From Terriglobia bacterium (GTDB lineage: Bacteria > Acidobacteriota > Terriglobia > Terriglobales > Acidobacteriaceae), in the NCBI GenBank assembly GCA_020072815.1, contig JAIQGE010000019.1:62001-126000 (forward strand): a stretch of DNA of 64,000 bases. Reading direction: 5' to 3'. The notes beneath the pieces were generated by a model, which made no database searches, was not told the origin of the DNA, and saw only the letters and a list, made by a program, of their open reading frames with translations. Position 1 is the first letter of the stretch, and each line of letters begins with the position of its first letter. Positions 24,413 to 33,600 of the stretch are shown piece by piece. The translations under genes and the position numbers were made by a program.

Positions 24413-25405
24413 ATGAAGACCAAACTTAGTTCAGTCGCACTACTTCTTGTGATGGCCATAGCAGTCCTGGGTCAATCGGTCATGCTGGCGCAAGCGCCGG
24501 CAGCAAAACCTGCTGGCGCCCAAACGTCCGGCGCCCAAGCGGCCAGCGCCAAGCCAGCGGCCGAGAAACCTGCAGCTAAGCCCGCCGCGCACCCAGCCCA
24601 GTCCTCGGCGCCGCCTCCCGTGCTGTTGCCGCGCAAAGAGCAAATAGATGCGGCGATGCAGCGCACGCTGGGCTACGATCCCAACCTCACATGGACCATC
24701 GTGGATATTCGTCCTTCCACGCTTCCTGGGCTGGTGGACGTGTTGCTTTCCATCAACAAGCAGGCGATCCAGCATATTTACCTTGCTCCGGGCAGCCAGG
24801 AGGCGATTATCGGCGAGCGCATTCCGTTCGGCACGGACCCTTTTGCGACGACGCGGGCAAAGCTGAAAGCCTCTGACGGTCCCACCATGGGAGCGAAAAC
24901 GCCGGTGATGGAGATTGTGGAGTTCAGTGACCTGGAATGCCCGCACTGCAAAACTGCCGCGCCGATTGTGGAGAAGCTGGCCGCGGATTTCCCGCAGGTC
25001 CGCGTCACTTTCCAGCAGTTTCCGCTGCCCGCGTCGCTGCATCCCTGGGCGATGAAGGCCGCTTTGTATGCCGACTGCGCCGGCAATGCCAACCCGGCTG
25101 CCTTTTGGAAATACATTGACGCCATCTTTGAAAACCAAGGCGGAATCGCGCTGGCCACCGCCGACGAAAAACTCAAGGAGCTGGCCACCGCCGCCGGCCT
25201 GGACGCCGGCAAACTGGCGACGTGCGCCGAATCCAAGGAAGCCCAAGCGCGGGTGCAGAAGTCGCTGGACTTGGGAACGTCGCTGGAGGTGACGTCCACG
25301 CCCACGGTGTTTATCAACGGACGCAGAGTGCAGGCCATCGGCAATATTCCTTACGACCAGCTGAAACTGCTGATGCAGTTTGAGATTGACCATGCAGGGA
25401 AGTAG
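24413..25405 (+). CDS. DsbA-like thioredoxin-fold protein, copy 2
   Basis: 330 residues from ATG at 24413 (MKTKLSSVALLLVMAIAV), a signal peptide, after GGGGAATG; the upstream in-frame start at 24362 lies within the previous gene and is rejected. An Ala/Pro/Lys linker (AKPAAEKPAAKPAAHPAQSS) reaches about residue 70. The same two-part architecture as copy 1 follows, with active site CPHC in FSDLECPHCKTAAPIVE and cis-Pro loop STPTVFINGR. Several long blocks are identical to copy 1 (ENQGGIALATADEKLKELAT), so this is a tandem duplication; the active-site dipeptide differs (PH versus PN). Confidence 0.88.
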   Translation: MKTKLSSVALLLVMAIAVLGQSVMLAQAPAAKPAGAQTSGAQAASAKPAAEKPAAKPAAHPAQSSAPPPVLLPRKEQIDAAMQRTLGYDPNLTWTIVDIRPSTLPGLVDVLLSINKQAIQHIYLAPGSQEAIIGERIPFGTDPFATTRAKLKASDGPTMGAKTPVMEIVEFSDLECPHCKTAAPIVEKLAADFPQVRVTFQQFPLPASLHPWAMKAALYADCAGNANPAAFWKYIDAIFENQGGIALATADEKLKELATAAGLDAGKLATCAESKEAQARVQKSLDLGTSLEVTSTPTVFINGRRVQAIGNIPYDQLKLLMQFEIDHAGK

Positions 25406-25498
25406 GGCGGCTGGCGGAGTCTCGATAGCTTGAGTAGCTTTGGGGCGCACGCTAGACTAAAGGCTGACAATTGCAAGCCAGACTGGAGACCCGATTCC

Positions 25499-26428
25499 AT
25501 GAGGCTATCTATCCGCCATCTTAGTTGCGTATTAGTTCTAAGTTCTACCTTGGCTTTCGCTGTGCAGACCGGCACTCCTGGTTTCCAGCCCAACGCCTTT
25601 CCCCTGGACTGTGGCACCACCATGGTCGGCGGGCTAGTGAGAAGCCGGACGCTGACCATCACCAATCCCGGCACGGCCACGCTCAACATTACCAGCGCCA
25701 CGCTTTCGGGTTCCGAGTTCTTCTTCAGTCCGGTATCCATTCCTCTGCCCACAACGGTACCGCCAGGCGGTACCACGCAGCCGTTCATCATCCTCTTCAA
25801 CCCGGCGGGTCCGGGCGCGCGCTCCGGGCAGATGGTGGTGCAGGACGATGCTCCGGGAAGCCCGCACACCATCGGGCTGGTTGGATTCGGGGTGACGGTT
25901 GCTCCCGGCGACTTTGCCATCCTGGCGCCGAACAACATTCCGATATCGCAAAGCCTTCCCGCCGGAGGCACCGCCAAGTTTGATCTGGTGGCTACCGGAG
26001 GCCCCAACAACATCACGCTGGCGTGCAGCGGCGCGCCCAAAGGCGCGGTCTGCACGGTACAAGCTGGGGTAGGTCTGGCGGTTGCTTCCGTCAATGGCAG
26101 TGACTCCACAGAGCCGGTCCCTGTCACCGTTACCACCACGGGATTCACCGCAGGGCTGCGTGACCCGCACCCCGGCCTCTGGTGGACGCTCACGGCAGCC
26201 GTCGGCCTGGTCCTGATGGCAGGCCGTAAGCACGGAATCCGCATGGCCATGCTGACGTTCTGTACAGCCGCGATGCTGGCTGGAATCGCCACCTGCGGCA
26301 GCGGGAGCGGCAGTTCCGGAACAACACCCGCGGGAACCTACACACTTGTCCTGACGGCCACGGGCAACGGCGGAATCGTCCACCAGGTGCCGATGACGCT
26401 GAACGTGCGTCCACCGGGGACACCGTAA
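25499..26428 (+). CDS. Secreted/anchored Ig-like (choice-of-anchor, ASPM-SPD-2-Hydin-like) protein
   Basis: 309 residues from ATG at 25499 with signal peptide (RHLSCVLVLSSTLAFAVQ). The first 110 residues form a beta-sandwich typical of choice-of-anchor or Hydin-like domains: GGLVRSRTLTITNPGTATLNI, FFFSPVSIPLPTTVPPGGTT, FIILFNPAGPG. A second Ig-like stretch (DFAILAPNNIPISQSLPAGG) follows, then a hydrophobic span (LWWTLTAAVGLVLMAG) and a second one near MLTFCTAAMLAGIATCGSGSG. The order suggests a surface or periplasmic protein; no enzymatic motif is present. Confidence 0.78.
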   Translation: MRLSIRHLSCVLVLSSTLAFAVQTGTPGFQPNAFPLDCGTTMVGGLVRSRTLTITNPGTATLNITSATLSGSEFFFSPVSIPLPTTVPPGGTTQPFIILFNPAGPGARSGQMVVQDDAPGSPHTIGLVGFGVTVAPGDFAILAPNNIPISQSLPAGGTAKFDLVATGGPNNITLACSGAPKGAVCTVQAGVGLAVASVNGSDSTEPVPVTVTTTGFTAGLRDPHPGLWWTLTAAVGLVLMAGRKHGIRMAMLTFCTAAMLAGIATCGSGSGSSGTTPAGTYTLVLTATGNGGIVHQVPMTLNVRPPGTP

Positions 26429-26447
26429 ACCTGTTGATTCACCGCCT

Positions 26448-26540
26448 AACGCTGATTAACGCTGATCACGCTGATCGGAAAGCACGAACGATTCCCCGAT
26501 CACGCGCGATGTCGCGCGATGTCGCGCGATTCCGGCGATC
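26448..26540. repeat. 10-bp-phased and short tandem repeats
   Basis: Two simple repeats stand side by side after the stop of the preceding gene: three units of AACGCTGATN-type sequence at 26448-26477, and a GCGCGATGTC unit repeated twice with a third partial copy around 26504-26532. The first matches the phased repeats at 42519, 45151 and 60311. Confidence 0.55.
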
Positions 26541-26545
26541 TCTTC

Positions 26546-28321
26546 TTAGTGGCTCAGCGTCCAGATGGCGTTGCGGCCTTTGTCGTGGAAAGGTTTGCGG
26601 ATCACGTGCGGCGTGACCACGATCAGGATCTCGGTGTGGGTGCGTTCCCATTGGTTGGTGTTGAGCACGGTGCGCACGAGCGGCAACTGGCTGATGCCGG
26701 GATAGCCCTGGGTGGAGCGGGTCTCCTGGTCGGTCAGCAGGCCGGCGACCACGGACGGCTCGCCGTCGCGTGCGGTGATATTGCCTTTGTATGAGCGGGT
26801 GGTGAGTTCCGGAACGTTGTTCAGGCTCACCGTCCCCAGGCCCTGGATTTCAAAATCAATGTCCAGGCGAACGTTGCCGTCGGAGTGGTAGTGCGGCGTG
26901 GTCTTCAGCGTGAGCCCCAGGTCCGTGTACGTGAATGACGGCGTGGACGCCACCTGCACCTGGCCCTTTTGGCTGACGGCGATGGCATTGAACGAGCTGG
27001 TCAGGATAGGAAACTTGGTGCCGATACGGAAGGTTACAGCTTCGCCGTCCATGGCGCGCAGGGTGACGTGTTCCAGGTTGGTGGCGGTGGAATTGTTGTA
27101 CACCGCCTTGGCGCTGACGCCGGGAAAGCTGAGGCCCGTGAGTCCAAACAGCCCCTTGCCGAAGAACACAAAGGGCGCCAGCAGCGGCGAGCCCTGCAGG
27201 TTGGCGAGCGAGCTGGGAGAGATCTTGCTGGGATCAATGGTCCCCGTGCTGGTGAGCTGGTCAATCACCGGCTGGGCGTCCGATCCTAGCACGCGCCGGA
27301 TCTCAGAAGGAATGTTGAACACCTGGAAGCTGGTGGGCAGATTCATGCCGAACTGGCGCAGCTTGTCGGTATCGAACTCATATTCGGTCACGTCCAGCAT
27401 GATTTCCGGTTTGGCGTCCATCAGGTTGTCGAGCAGGCTGGCGGCGGCTTCCACGTCTTCCCGCGGGCCGCGCAGGGTGATGGTGTCTTTGCTGGGCTGG
27501 AGGGACACGAATTTGATCTCAAAAACCGTGCGCAGCATGTTGACCAGGTCGGTGAGTTCGGTGGCGGAGACTCCGCCGCCCACGTAGAACGTGCGTACCA
27601 CCAGGCGTTCGTAGTTCTTGCGCATGTCCAGGCTGTCAGTGGCCACCATCACTTCACGCGCGGCTACCGGCGCCCAGAAAGTTTTGGTCATGCGCCCGGT
27701 AATGGTCATGGCGGTGTAGAAATCAACGTTGTCCAGGTCCACGCGCAGGACGCGGGCGCTCATCTCGGGATCGAATGTCACGAAGACATCAAACGCCTTG
27801 CCGATTTGCGTGTAGACGGCGCGCGTGTCGCCCTGAATGTGGATGCTTCGTTTGGCCGGGTTCGGCAGGAGATTGATGTTTTCCACCGAAGCCAGCAGTT
27901 GCAGCACGTGGTCTTTCTCCGGGTTGACTGGCGGCATCACGTCACGCAAGCGCTGCTTCAGGTATTGGTTGTCCGGGTCCATGGAAATGGCCTGGCTGAA
28001 GACCGAGATGGCGGCTTCGGTATCGCCGGCTTCGGCCAGGCGGTTGCCGCGCTCCAGGTACTGGCCAACAATCTGCTGGCGCAACATCTCACGCATAGTC
28101 AGGTATTCGCCGTTGCTGGGGACCAACTCCGACGCGCGCGACGCAGCCAGCAACGCCTTGTCCAGATCGCCGGCCTTTTGCAACTCCTGGGCGCGCTTAA
28201 ACTCCTGCTCGGCGGCCTTGCGGTCTTTCTTGGATCCGCCTGAGTTGTCCTTGGCCGCAGCCTGGCAGACCAGGCCGGCAAGGCACAGCAATAGCATCAG
28301 GATGGATGTCCGTAACCGCAT
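26546..28321 (-). CDS. Secretin-domain protein with N-terminal TPRs (GspD/PilQ-like)
   Basis: 591 residues with signal peptide (MRLRTSILMLLLCLAGLVCQ). A TPR-like region at about residues 30-130 (AEQEFKRAQELQKAGDLDKA, GDTEAAISVFSQAISMDPDN) is followed by STN/N-domain-like strands (INLLPNPAKRSIHIQGDTR, FYVGGGVSATELTDLVNML) and a C-terminal secretin domain ending in SVVAGLLTDQETRSTQGYPG, ISQLPLVRTVLNTN and EILIVVTPHVIRKP. Secretins form outer-membrane gates of type II secretion or type IV pili. No other secretion gene is in the window, so the partner machine is unknown. The TPR-secretin fusion is frequent in acidobacteria. Confidence 0.88.
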   Translation of the reverse strand: MRLRTSILMLLLCLAGLVCQAAAKDNSGGSKKDRKAAEQEFKRAQELQKAGDLDKALLAASRASELVPSNGEYLTMREMLRQQIVGQYLERGNRLAEAGDTEAAISVFSQAISMDPDNQYLKQRLRDVMPPVNPEKDHVLQLLASVENINLLPNPAKRSIHIQGDTRAVYTQIGKAFDVFVTFDPEMSARVLRVDLDNVDFYTAMTITGRMTKTFWAPVAAREVMVATDSLDMRKNYERLVVRTFYVGGGVSATELTDLVNMLRTVFEIKFVSLQPSKDTITLRGPREDVEAAASLLDNLMDAKPEIMLDVTEYEFDTDKLRQFGMNLPTSFQVFNIPSEIRRVLGSDAQPVIDQLTSTGTIDPSKISPSSLANLQGSPLLAPFVFFGKGLFGLTGLSFPGVSAKAVYNNSTATNLEHVTLRAMDGEAVTFRIGTKFPILTSSFNAIAVSQKGQVQVASTPSFTYTDLGLTLKTTPHYHSDGNVRLDIDFEIQGLGTVSLNNVPELTTRSYKGNITARDGEPSVVAGLLTDQETRSTQGYPGISQLPLVRTVLNTNQWERTHTEILIVVTPHVIRKPFHDKGRNAIWTLSH

Positions 28322-28594
28322 AAGGGAAGTTTCATTCTACCTTCATATGGAACGATCTCTTGCGGGAATGTTGCAGGCGATTACTGAAGTTTGAGATTAG
28401 CAAGTTTAAGAAACAGAAGTGCTTTCCGACGAGTCAGACGATTGTCCGCCCCGCCTGTGAGCAGCGCGAAGGCTGTAAGTGGCTGTGAATGAAACGGTTA
28501 TCGGCGACTTCTGAGACGGTGCGGAGCGCAGAAAAAAGTCAGAGCGGTAAGGCTCTGGCTCGCACTCGGACTTAGAGAGTAAAGAGAGAGGATG

Positions 28595-28921
28595 TCAGCG
28601 GACGATCTTCTTGTCCATCTTGTCCAGGGCGACCGGCTTTTCGCTGCGAACGGGACGCCGGCCCATGTCGCGAAACTGCCTTACGTCGAGCTTGAGTTCG
28701 GCAATAGTGCGGCTCAGCGTGTTGCGATGCATGCCCAGTTCGCGCGCGGCCTTGCACTGATTGCCTTTGTTCTGCTGGAGCACATTCATGATGAAGCGCT
28801 TTTTGAATTCGCGTACGGCTTCAGAGTACAGAATACCGCTGGTATACATCTGTGCCACGAGTGCTTCAAGCTGGTCCTTCACATGCGCCTCGCTTTCCTC
28901 TTGCTGGAATGTGTCACTCAC
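28595..28921 (-). CDS. Fis-type helix-turn-helix regulator
   Basis: 108 residues from GTG at 28921 (SDTFQQEESEAHVKDQLEAL). The helix-turn-helix at the C-terminal half, NKGNQCKAARELGMHRNTLSR, is the Fis/NtrC-tail type. There is no receiver or AAA+ domain, so this is a stand-alone DNA-binding protein. Its start overlaps the cvpA stop by eight bases, so the two are translationally coupled. An upstream extension of the frame runs antisense-like inside cvpA and is rejected. Targets are unknown. Confidence 0.83.
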   Translation of the reverse strand: MSDTFQQEESEAHVKDQLEALVAQMYTSGILYSEAVREFKKRFIMNVLQQNKGNQCKAARELGMHRNTLSRTIAELKLDVRQFRDMGRRPVRSEKPVALDKMDKKIVR

Positions 28922-29456
28922 TTGTTTTCTTTGTTGTCCCCGGTCCTGGATTACCACGCAGCTTGCTCCAGCCGTCATGAAATTTCTGGCGAATCTCCGC
29001 GGGCGCCAGCCAGCTTGCGCCGCCTCCGGCCACCAGAAAATAATTTGCCAAATGCGATCCGGCCAGCTCCTTGGAATCCGGAGCAAAAGCCGTAATCGCC
29101 AGCAGTCCAGCGGTCACAATCACTAATCCGCGCAGAAATCCGAACGCTGCTCCCAATGCGCGGTCCACCCAGCGGAGCCCAACTTCCCGGACCATCCAGC
29201 GGACGATCCTGGCGATGGCCCCGCCCAGCAGCACCACCGCAACAAAGATGGTGAGAAATCCTGCCAGGTCCGCGAATGCCTGCGACTTCACATACGGCAG
29301 GAACCACGGAGCAATACGCCCGTACCCCCACGCCGCTGCCAGGTAACCTGCAATGGCCCCTGCCAGCGAAATCACTTCAAAGAAAAATCCCTGCGCTGCG
29401 GCCAGCAACGCCGATCCCAGCGTGATCAGCACAATCAGCCAGTCCAGCCCGTTCAT
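28914..29456 (-). CDS. cvpA: CvpA family membrane protein
   Basis: 180 residues with four hydrophobic segments starting NGLDWLIVLITLGSALLAAA, the CvpA N-terminal pattern, then GFFFEVISLAGAIAGYLAA, LAGFLTIFVAVVLLGGAI and ALGAAFGFLRGLVIVTAGLL. CvpA is an inner-membrane protein needed for colicin V production and envelope integrity in E. coli, often adjacent to purine genes. Here it lies 15 bases downstream of purC on the same strand and overlaps the Fis-type gene, so purC-cvpA-fis form an operon. Confidence 0.88.
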   Translation of the reverse strand: MNGLDWLIVLITLGSALLAAAQGFFFEVISLAGAIAGYLAAAWGYGRIAPWFLPYVKSQAFADLAGFLTIFVAVVLLGGAIARIVRWMVREVGLRWVDRALGAAFGFLRGLVIVTAGLLAITAFAPDSKELAGSHLANYFLVAGGGASWLAPAEIRQKFHDGWSKLRGNPGPGTTKKTSE

Positions 29457-29471
29457 GCCGGCCTGATCATT

Positions 29472-30386
29472 TCACCCTGCAGGTAAATCCCGTCCTGCAA
29501 GCACGGTGTACGCCTGTATGTACTTCTCACTGGTCTTGCGCGCCACATCTTCCGGCAGAGACGGAGCAGGGGGTTGCTTGTTCCAACGGATAGCTTCCAA
29601 ATAGTCGCGAACATACTGCTTGTCATACGACTCCTGCGCCCGGCCCGGCTGATATTTTTCCGCCGGCCAGAAGCGCGACGAGTCCGGCGTGAGCACTTCG
29701 TCGGCCAGCACCAGGCCCTGCGCTGTATGGCCGAACTCAAACTTGGTGTCGGCGATGATGATGCCTCGGGCCAACGCGTAAGCCGCCGCTTTTTTGTAAA
29801 TCCCCAGCGTGAGATCGCGAAGCTGCTCGGCCAGCTCTTTCCCCGTGCGCTTGACCATTTCTTCGAACGAAATGTTTTCGTCATGGCCGCTCTGCGCTTT
29901 GCTGGCCGGAGTAAAGATCGGCTCCGGCAGCTTGTCAGACTCTTTCAGTCCCGGCGGCAGCTTGATGCCGCACACCGCGCCGGTCTGCTGATATTCCTTC
30001 CAGCCGGAACCGGAAAGATATCCGCGGGCCACGCATTCAATGTCCACCATGTTCGCCTTCGCCACCAGCATGGAGCGTCCGCGAAGCTGCGCTGCATATT
30101 TCTGCGCCCCCGGCGGATAATCTTCGACGCGCGCGCTGATCAAGTGGTTGCTGACCGTGTCTTTCAGGAAGTCAAACCAGAACAGCGAGAGCTGCGTGAG
30201 CACCCGGCCTTTTTCCGGGATCCCACTACCAAGAACGTAATCGAACGCGGAAATCCGGTCGGTGGCGACCAGCAATAATTGTCCATCCAGGCTGTACAGG
30301 TCCCGTACCTTGCCCCGGGCGTGCAGGGTGAGATCGGGAAAATCAGTTTGCAGCAGTATGCGGCTTAAGGTTGCAGGGCTTGTCAT
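29472..30386 (-). CDS. purC: Phosphoribosylaminoimidazole-succinocarboxamide synthase
   Basis: SAICAR synthetase, the step of purine synthesis that joins aspartate to CAIR. 304 residues, the longer eukaryote/actinobacterial-like form. Motifs: [57 protein letters not shown] and the ATP/aspartate region [11 protein letters not shown] with [15 protein letters not shown] strong promoter lies just upstream (30412-30439). It leads a purC-cvpA-fis minus-strand operon. Confidence 0.96.
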   Translation of the reverse strand: MTSPATLSRILLQTDFPDLTLHARGKVRDLYSLDGQLLLVATDRISAFDYVLGSGIPEKGRVLTQLSLFWFDFLKDTVSNHLISARVEDYPPGAQKYAAQLRGRSMLVAKANMVDIECVARGYLSGSGWKEYQQTGAVCGIKLPPGLKESDKLPEPIFTPASKAQSGHDENISFEEMVKRTGKELAEQLRDLTLGIYKKAAAYALARGIIIADTKFEFGHTAQGLVLADEVLTPDSSRFWPAEKYQPGRAQESYDKQYVRDYLEAIRWNKQPPAPSLPEDVARKTSEKYIQAYTVLAGRDLPAG

Positions 30387-30411
30387 GGCAGCAGTTCGCA
30401 GGCGAGGCGCT

Positions 30412-30439
30412 ATTCTAGCTCCTCAAGTTTTTTTGTCAA
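30412..30439 (-). promoter_or_regulatory. Sigma-70-type promoter of purC
   Basis: On the minus strand TTGACA (30434-30439), a 16-base spacer and TAGAAT (30412-30417). The predicted start of transcription is about 20 bases before the purC ATG at 30386. Confidence 0.65.
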
Positions 30440-30495
30440 CCACTTGCGGAGGTGGTCAACCGGCGCGCGCGCCGGATTCCCGGCGAAATAATTTC

Positions 30496-30544
30496 AGGAA
30501 AAATAAAAAGCTGTGAAACCCGCATGAGCAGCGGTTTCCACAGC
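30496..30544 (-). terminator. Rho-independent terminator of smc
   Basis: On the minus strand a stem built from GCTGTGGAAACC and GGTTTCACAGC (plus-strand arms 30533-30544 and 30510-30520, one bulged base) is followed by a T-rich run (TTTTTATTTTT). It stands about 75 bases after the smc stop. Confidence 0.8.
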
Positions 30545-30618
30545 ATTGCATTTCAACAAAATTTGTAGTACCGGGTGACTGAAAAATTAACGTGCGCTGG
30601 CCGGAAAATACTTTTCGT

Positions 30619-33600
30619 TTACGCGGTTGCGCGCTGCAAACCGTTTTCCTGTCCGAATTTCACGGAAACAATTTTGGAGACGCCCGGCTCCTGCATGGTC
30701 ACGCCGTACATCACCGGCGCAATGGACATGGTCTTCTTGCTGTGGGTGATGATGATGAACTGGGTCTCCACCGCCATCTCCCTGATGAGTTCAGTGAAGC
30801 GCCCGATGTTGGCTTCATCCAGGGGCGCGTCCACTTCGTCCAGGATGCAGAACGGGCTGGGCTGGTACTGGAAGATGCCCACCAGCAGCGACAGCGCGGT
30901 GAGCGCTTTCTCTCCGCCGGAAAGCAGCAGAACGTTTTGCAGCTTCTTGCCCGGAGGCGAAGCCACCACGTCAATGCCGCTCTCTGAAGTGTTCACCTCG
31001 TCGGTCAGGCGCATGAAGGCCTGGCCTCCGCCGAACAGCTTGCGGAAGGTGAACTGGAAATTCTCATTGATGCGCTCAAAGGCCTCCTGGAATTTCTGGC
31101 GCGAGAACTCGTCAATTTCCTTGATCGTCGCTTGCGTGTTCTCAATGGAATCCAGCAGGTCCTTGCGCTGCGTCTCCAGGAACTGGTGGCGCTGCTCGGT
31201 TTCCCGGAATTCCTCCAGGGCCATCATGTTCACCGGACCCATGTTCTCGAGCTTGGTGCGCATTTCGCGATAGGCCAGATCTTCGGCGACCAGCTGTTCG
31301 CCTTCCACCAGCAGAATCTCCGCGTTGGCGCGCAAGTCGTCGGCGGTGACGCTGAGTTCATTCAGGCACATCTCCGCCATGTGTTGCAGATCAGATTGCA
31401 GCTTGGCCAGTTGCTGGCCCAAGTCGCTCTTGCGATCGCGGGCGGCGTCCAGTTCATGGCGCGCCGTCTTGATCTCCAGTTCAATTTCCGCGATGCGCGC
31501 CCGCACCTGTTCAGACTCATGCTGCAACTGGACGCCGGTGGCCTCGGCGGCAGCTTTCTCTACGGCCAGCGCCTGCAAACGGTCGGCGATTTGCAGATTT
31601 TCTGCTTCGCGCTGCTGCTTCTCCGCCGCGGCCGACTGAATCTGGGTTTGCAGTTGCTCGACTTGGCGCGCTGCGTCGGCGGCGAGCGACTCCATGCGTT
31701 CCAGAGCCGCGGAAGCCGAGCGCCGGCGTTCTTCGAGTCCCGCCATGCGGGCAGCGGCGTCGGCCACCGTGTTGGCCGTGACGTCGCGCGCGGTCTTCAG
31801 GAACGCAAGCTGCTCCTGGACGGCGCGAATTTCGTCTTCCAGCGCCTGGCGTTGTTGTTCCAGGGCCAGCGCCTGCTCGCGTTTTTCGGCGACGGCCGCC
31901 TCTTTTTCGTTGCGCTCCGAACGGGTGCGCTCAAATTCCAATCGGTAGGTGCTTAGTCGCTGTTCGGCGCGCGCCAGTTCGCTTTCCAGTTGTTTCAGCG
32001 CGTGGCCGGACGTGAGCGCCTGCTTCTCCGCTTCGCGACGCTCTTCTTCCAGGTTGCCCAGCAGTTTGGTCAGCTCCGCCAGCTCGCGGACCAGCACGTG
32101 GACTTTGCTTTGCTCGTTCTGAATGGCTGATTCCAGGTCGTTGCAGGTCTTGGTCACGTCGCGCAGCTCGCGCTTCAGCGAAAGCGGACCTTCACTCCGC
32201 TGCTTGCCGCCCGTGACGGTCACGTTGTGAAAGACTTCGCCGTTGGCGGAGAGGAAGTAGGCGTCTGGGTTCTCCAGCGCCAGGCTGCGCGCGATGTTGG
32301 AATCGGGAGCAATGTAGCCGTCGCGCAGCTTGGGCAGCACTACTTCCAGCGACCGTCCAAACCCATCCAGCACGCGAATGCAATTCTTCAGCGATACCAG
32401 GTCCTCCGGACGGTGCGTGCTGGGCGGAGGAGCGTCACTTCCCGCGAAGGAGAATTTAGCTTGGGAATCTTCCGGGTGGACCAGGAAAGTCGCGCGGCCG
32501 TCGGCGTCGGTCTGCAAAAGGCGCACGCCTTCATTGGCCGAGTCCCAGGACTTCACCACGACAAAGTTCAGCTCGTCGCGCAAGAATTCTTCCACCACGT
32601 TCTCATAGCGGGTCTCGACTTCGAGAAAATCCGCCAGCACGCCGGCCGGAGCAAAGCCCTGGCCCAGGGCGCTCGACTGAAACAGCCGCTTGACTGACTC
32701 GGTGGAGTAGCCGTGCTCATTAATGACCGATTCGAGCGAGTTCTTTTTGCCCAGGTTGGTGGCAAACTCGGCACGCAACGTGTCCAGGTGCAGCTTGGCG
32801 TGCTCTTCTTCTTTGCGCTTGGAATCAATGTGGTTGCGCGTCTCGCCGATGCGCGCGGTGAGCGCTTCCACTGACTGGCTGTTGCTCTCAAACTCAAACG
32901 TGATCTGCCCGCGCTTGCCGCCAAAGCCCTCCAGGTCCGTTTGGGCGGACGTCATCTCGCGCTCCAGGCGCTGTGACTCGCGGTCCAGTGAGAGCATGTG
33001 CTCCTCCGCCTGGGTAATCTGGTTGCGCACCTGCGAGGCCGACGACATCACTTCCAGCACTTGCTGGCGGCGCGCTTCCTGCTGGCGCTCCACGTCCGTC
33101 AATGACGTGGCTGAAGCCTGTGCTTCCTGCTGGCGCATCTGCCATTCATGCTGTGCCGCAGCGACTTCAGAAGCCGCGGACTCGGCAAACTGGTGGTTGG
33201 TCTGCAATTCTTCCGTCAGCGAAAGCAGTTGCGCCTGGCCGCGTTCCAGTTCAGCAGTAGCCGCGGCAGAACGCGCTTCTAACTCGGCGCAGCGCTCCTG
33301 GTTGGCGGCGCGGCGTCCGGTGGCCCGTTCGGTCTCCAGAGCGATGGCTGTTCCGGTCTGGCTGTTGTGCGCGATCTCGCTCTCAATGGTGTAGCCGCGC
33401 TGCGTGCGCTCAGAGTGCTCGGCTTCTTTGGCGCTTACCGACTCCTGCCGTCCGCGAATCTCTTCGCCAACCGACACCATCGCAGCTTGAATGCCGCTCT
33501 CATCGCGGCCCATCTGAGCGAAGCGGCTGGCCAGCACCACGCGCAGCTTCTCGCGCATTTCATCGCGCAGCCGCCCGTAACGCTCCGCCTTAGACGCCTG

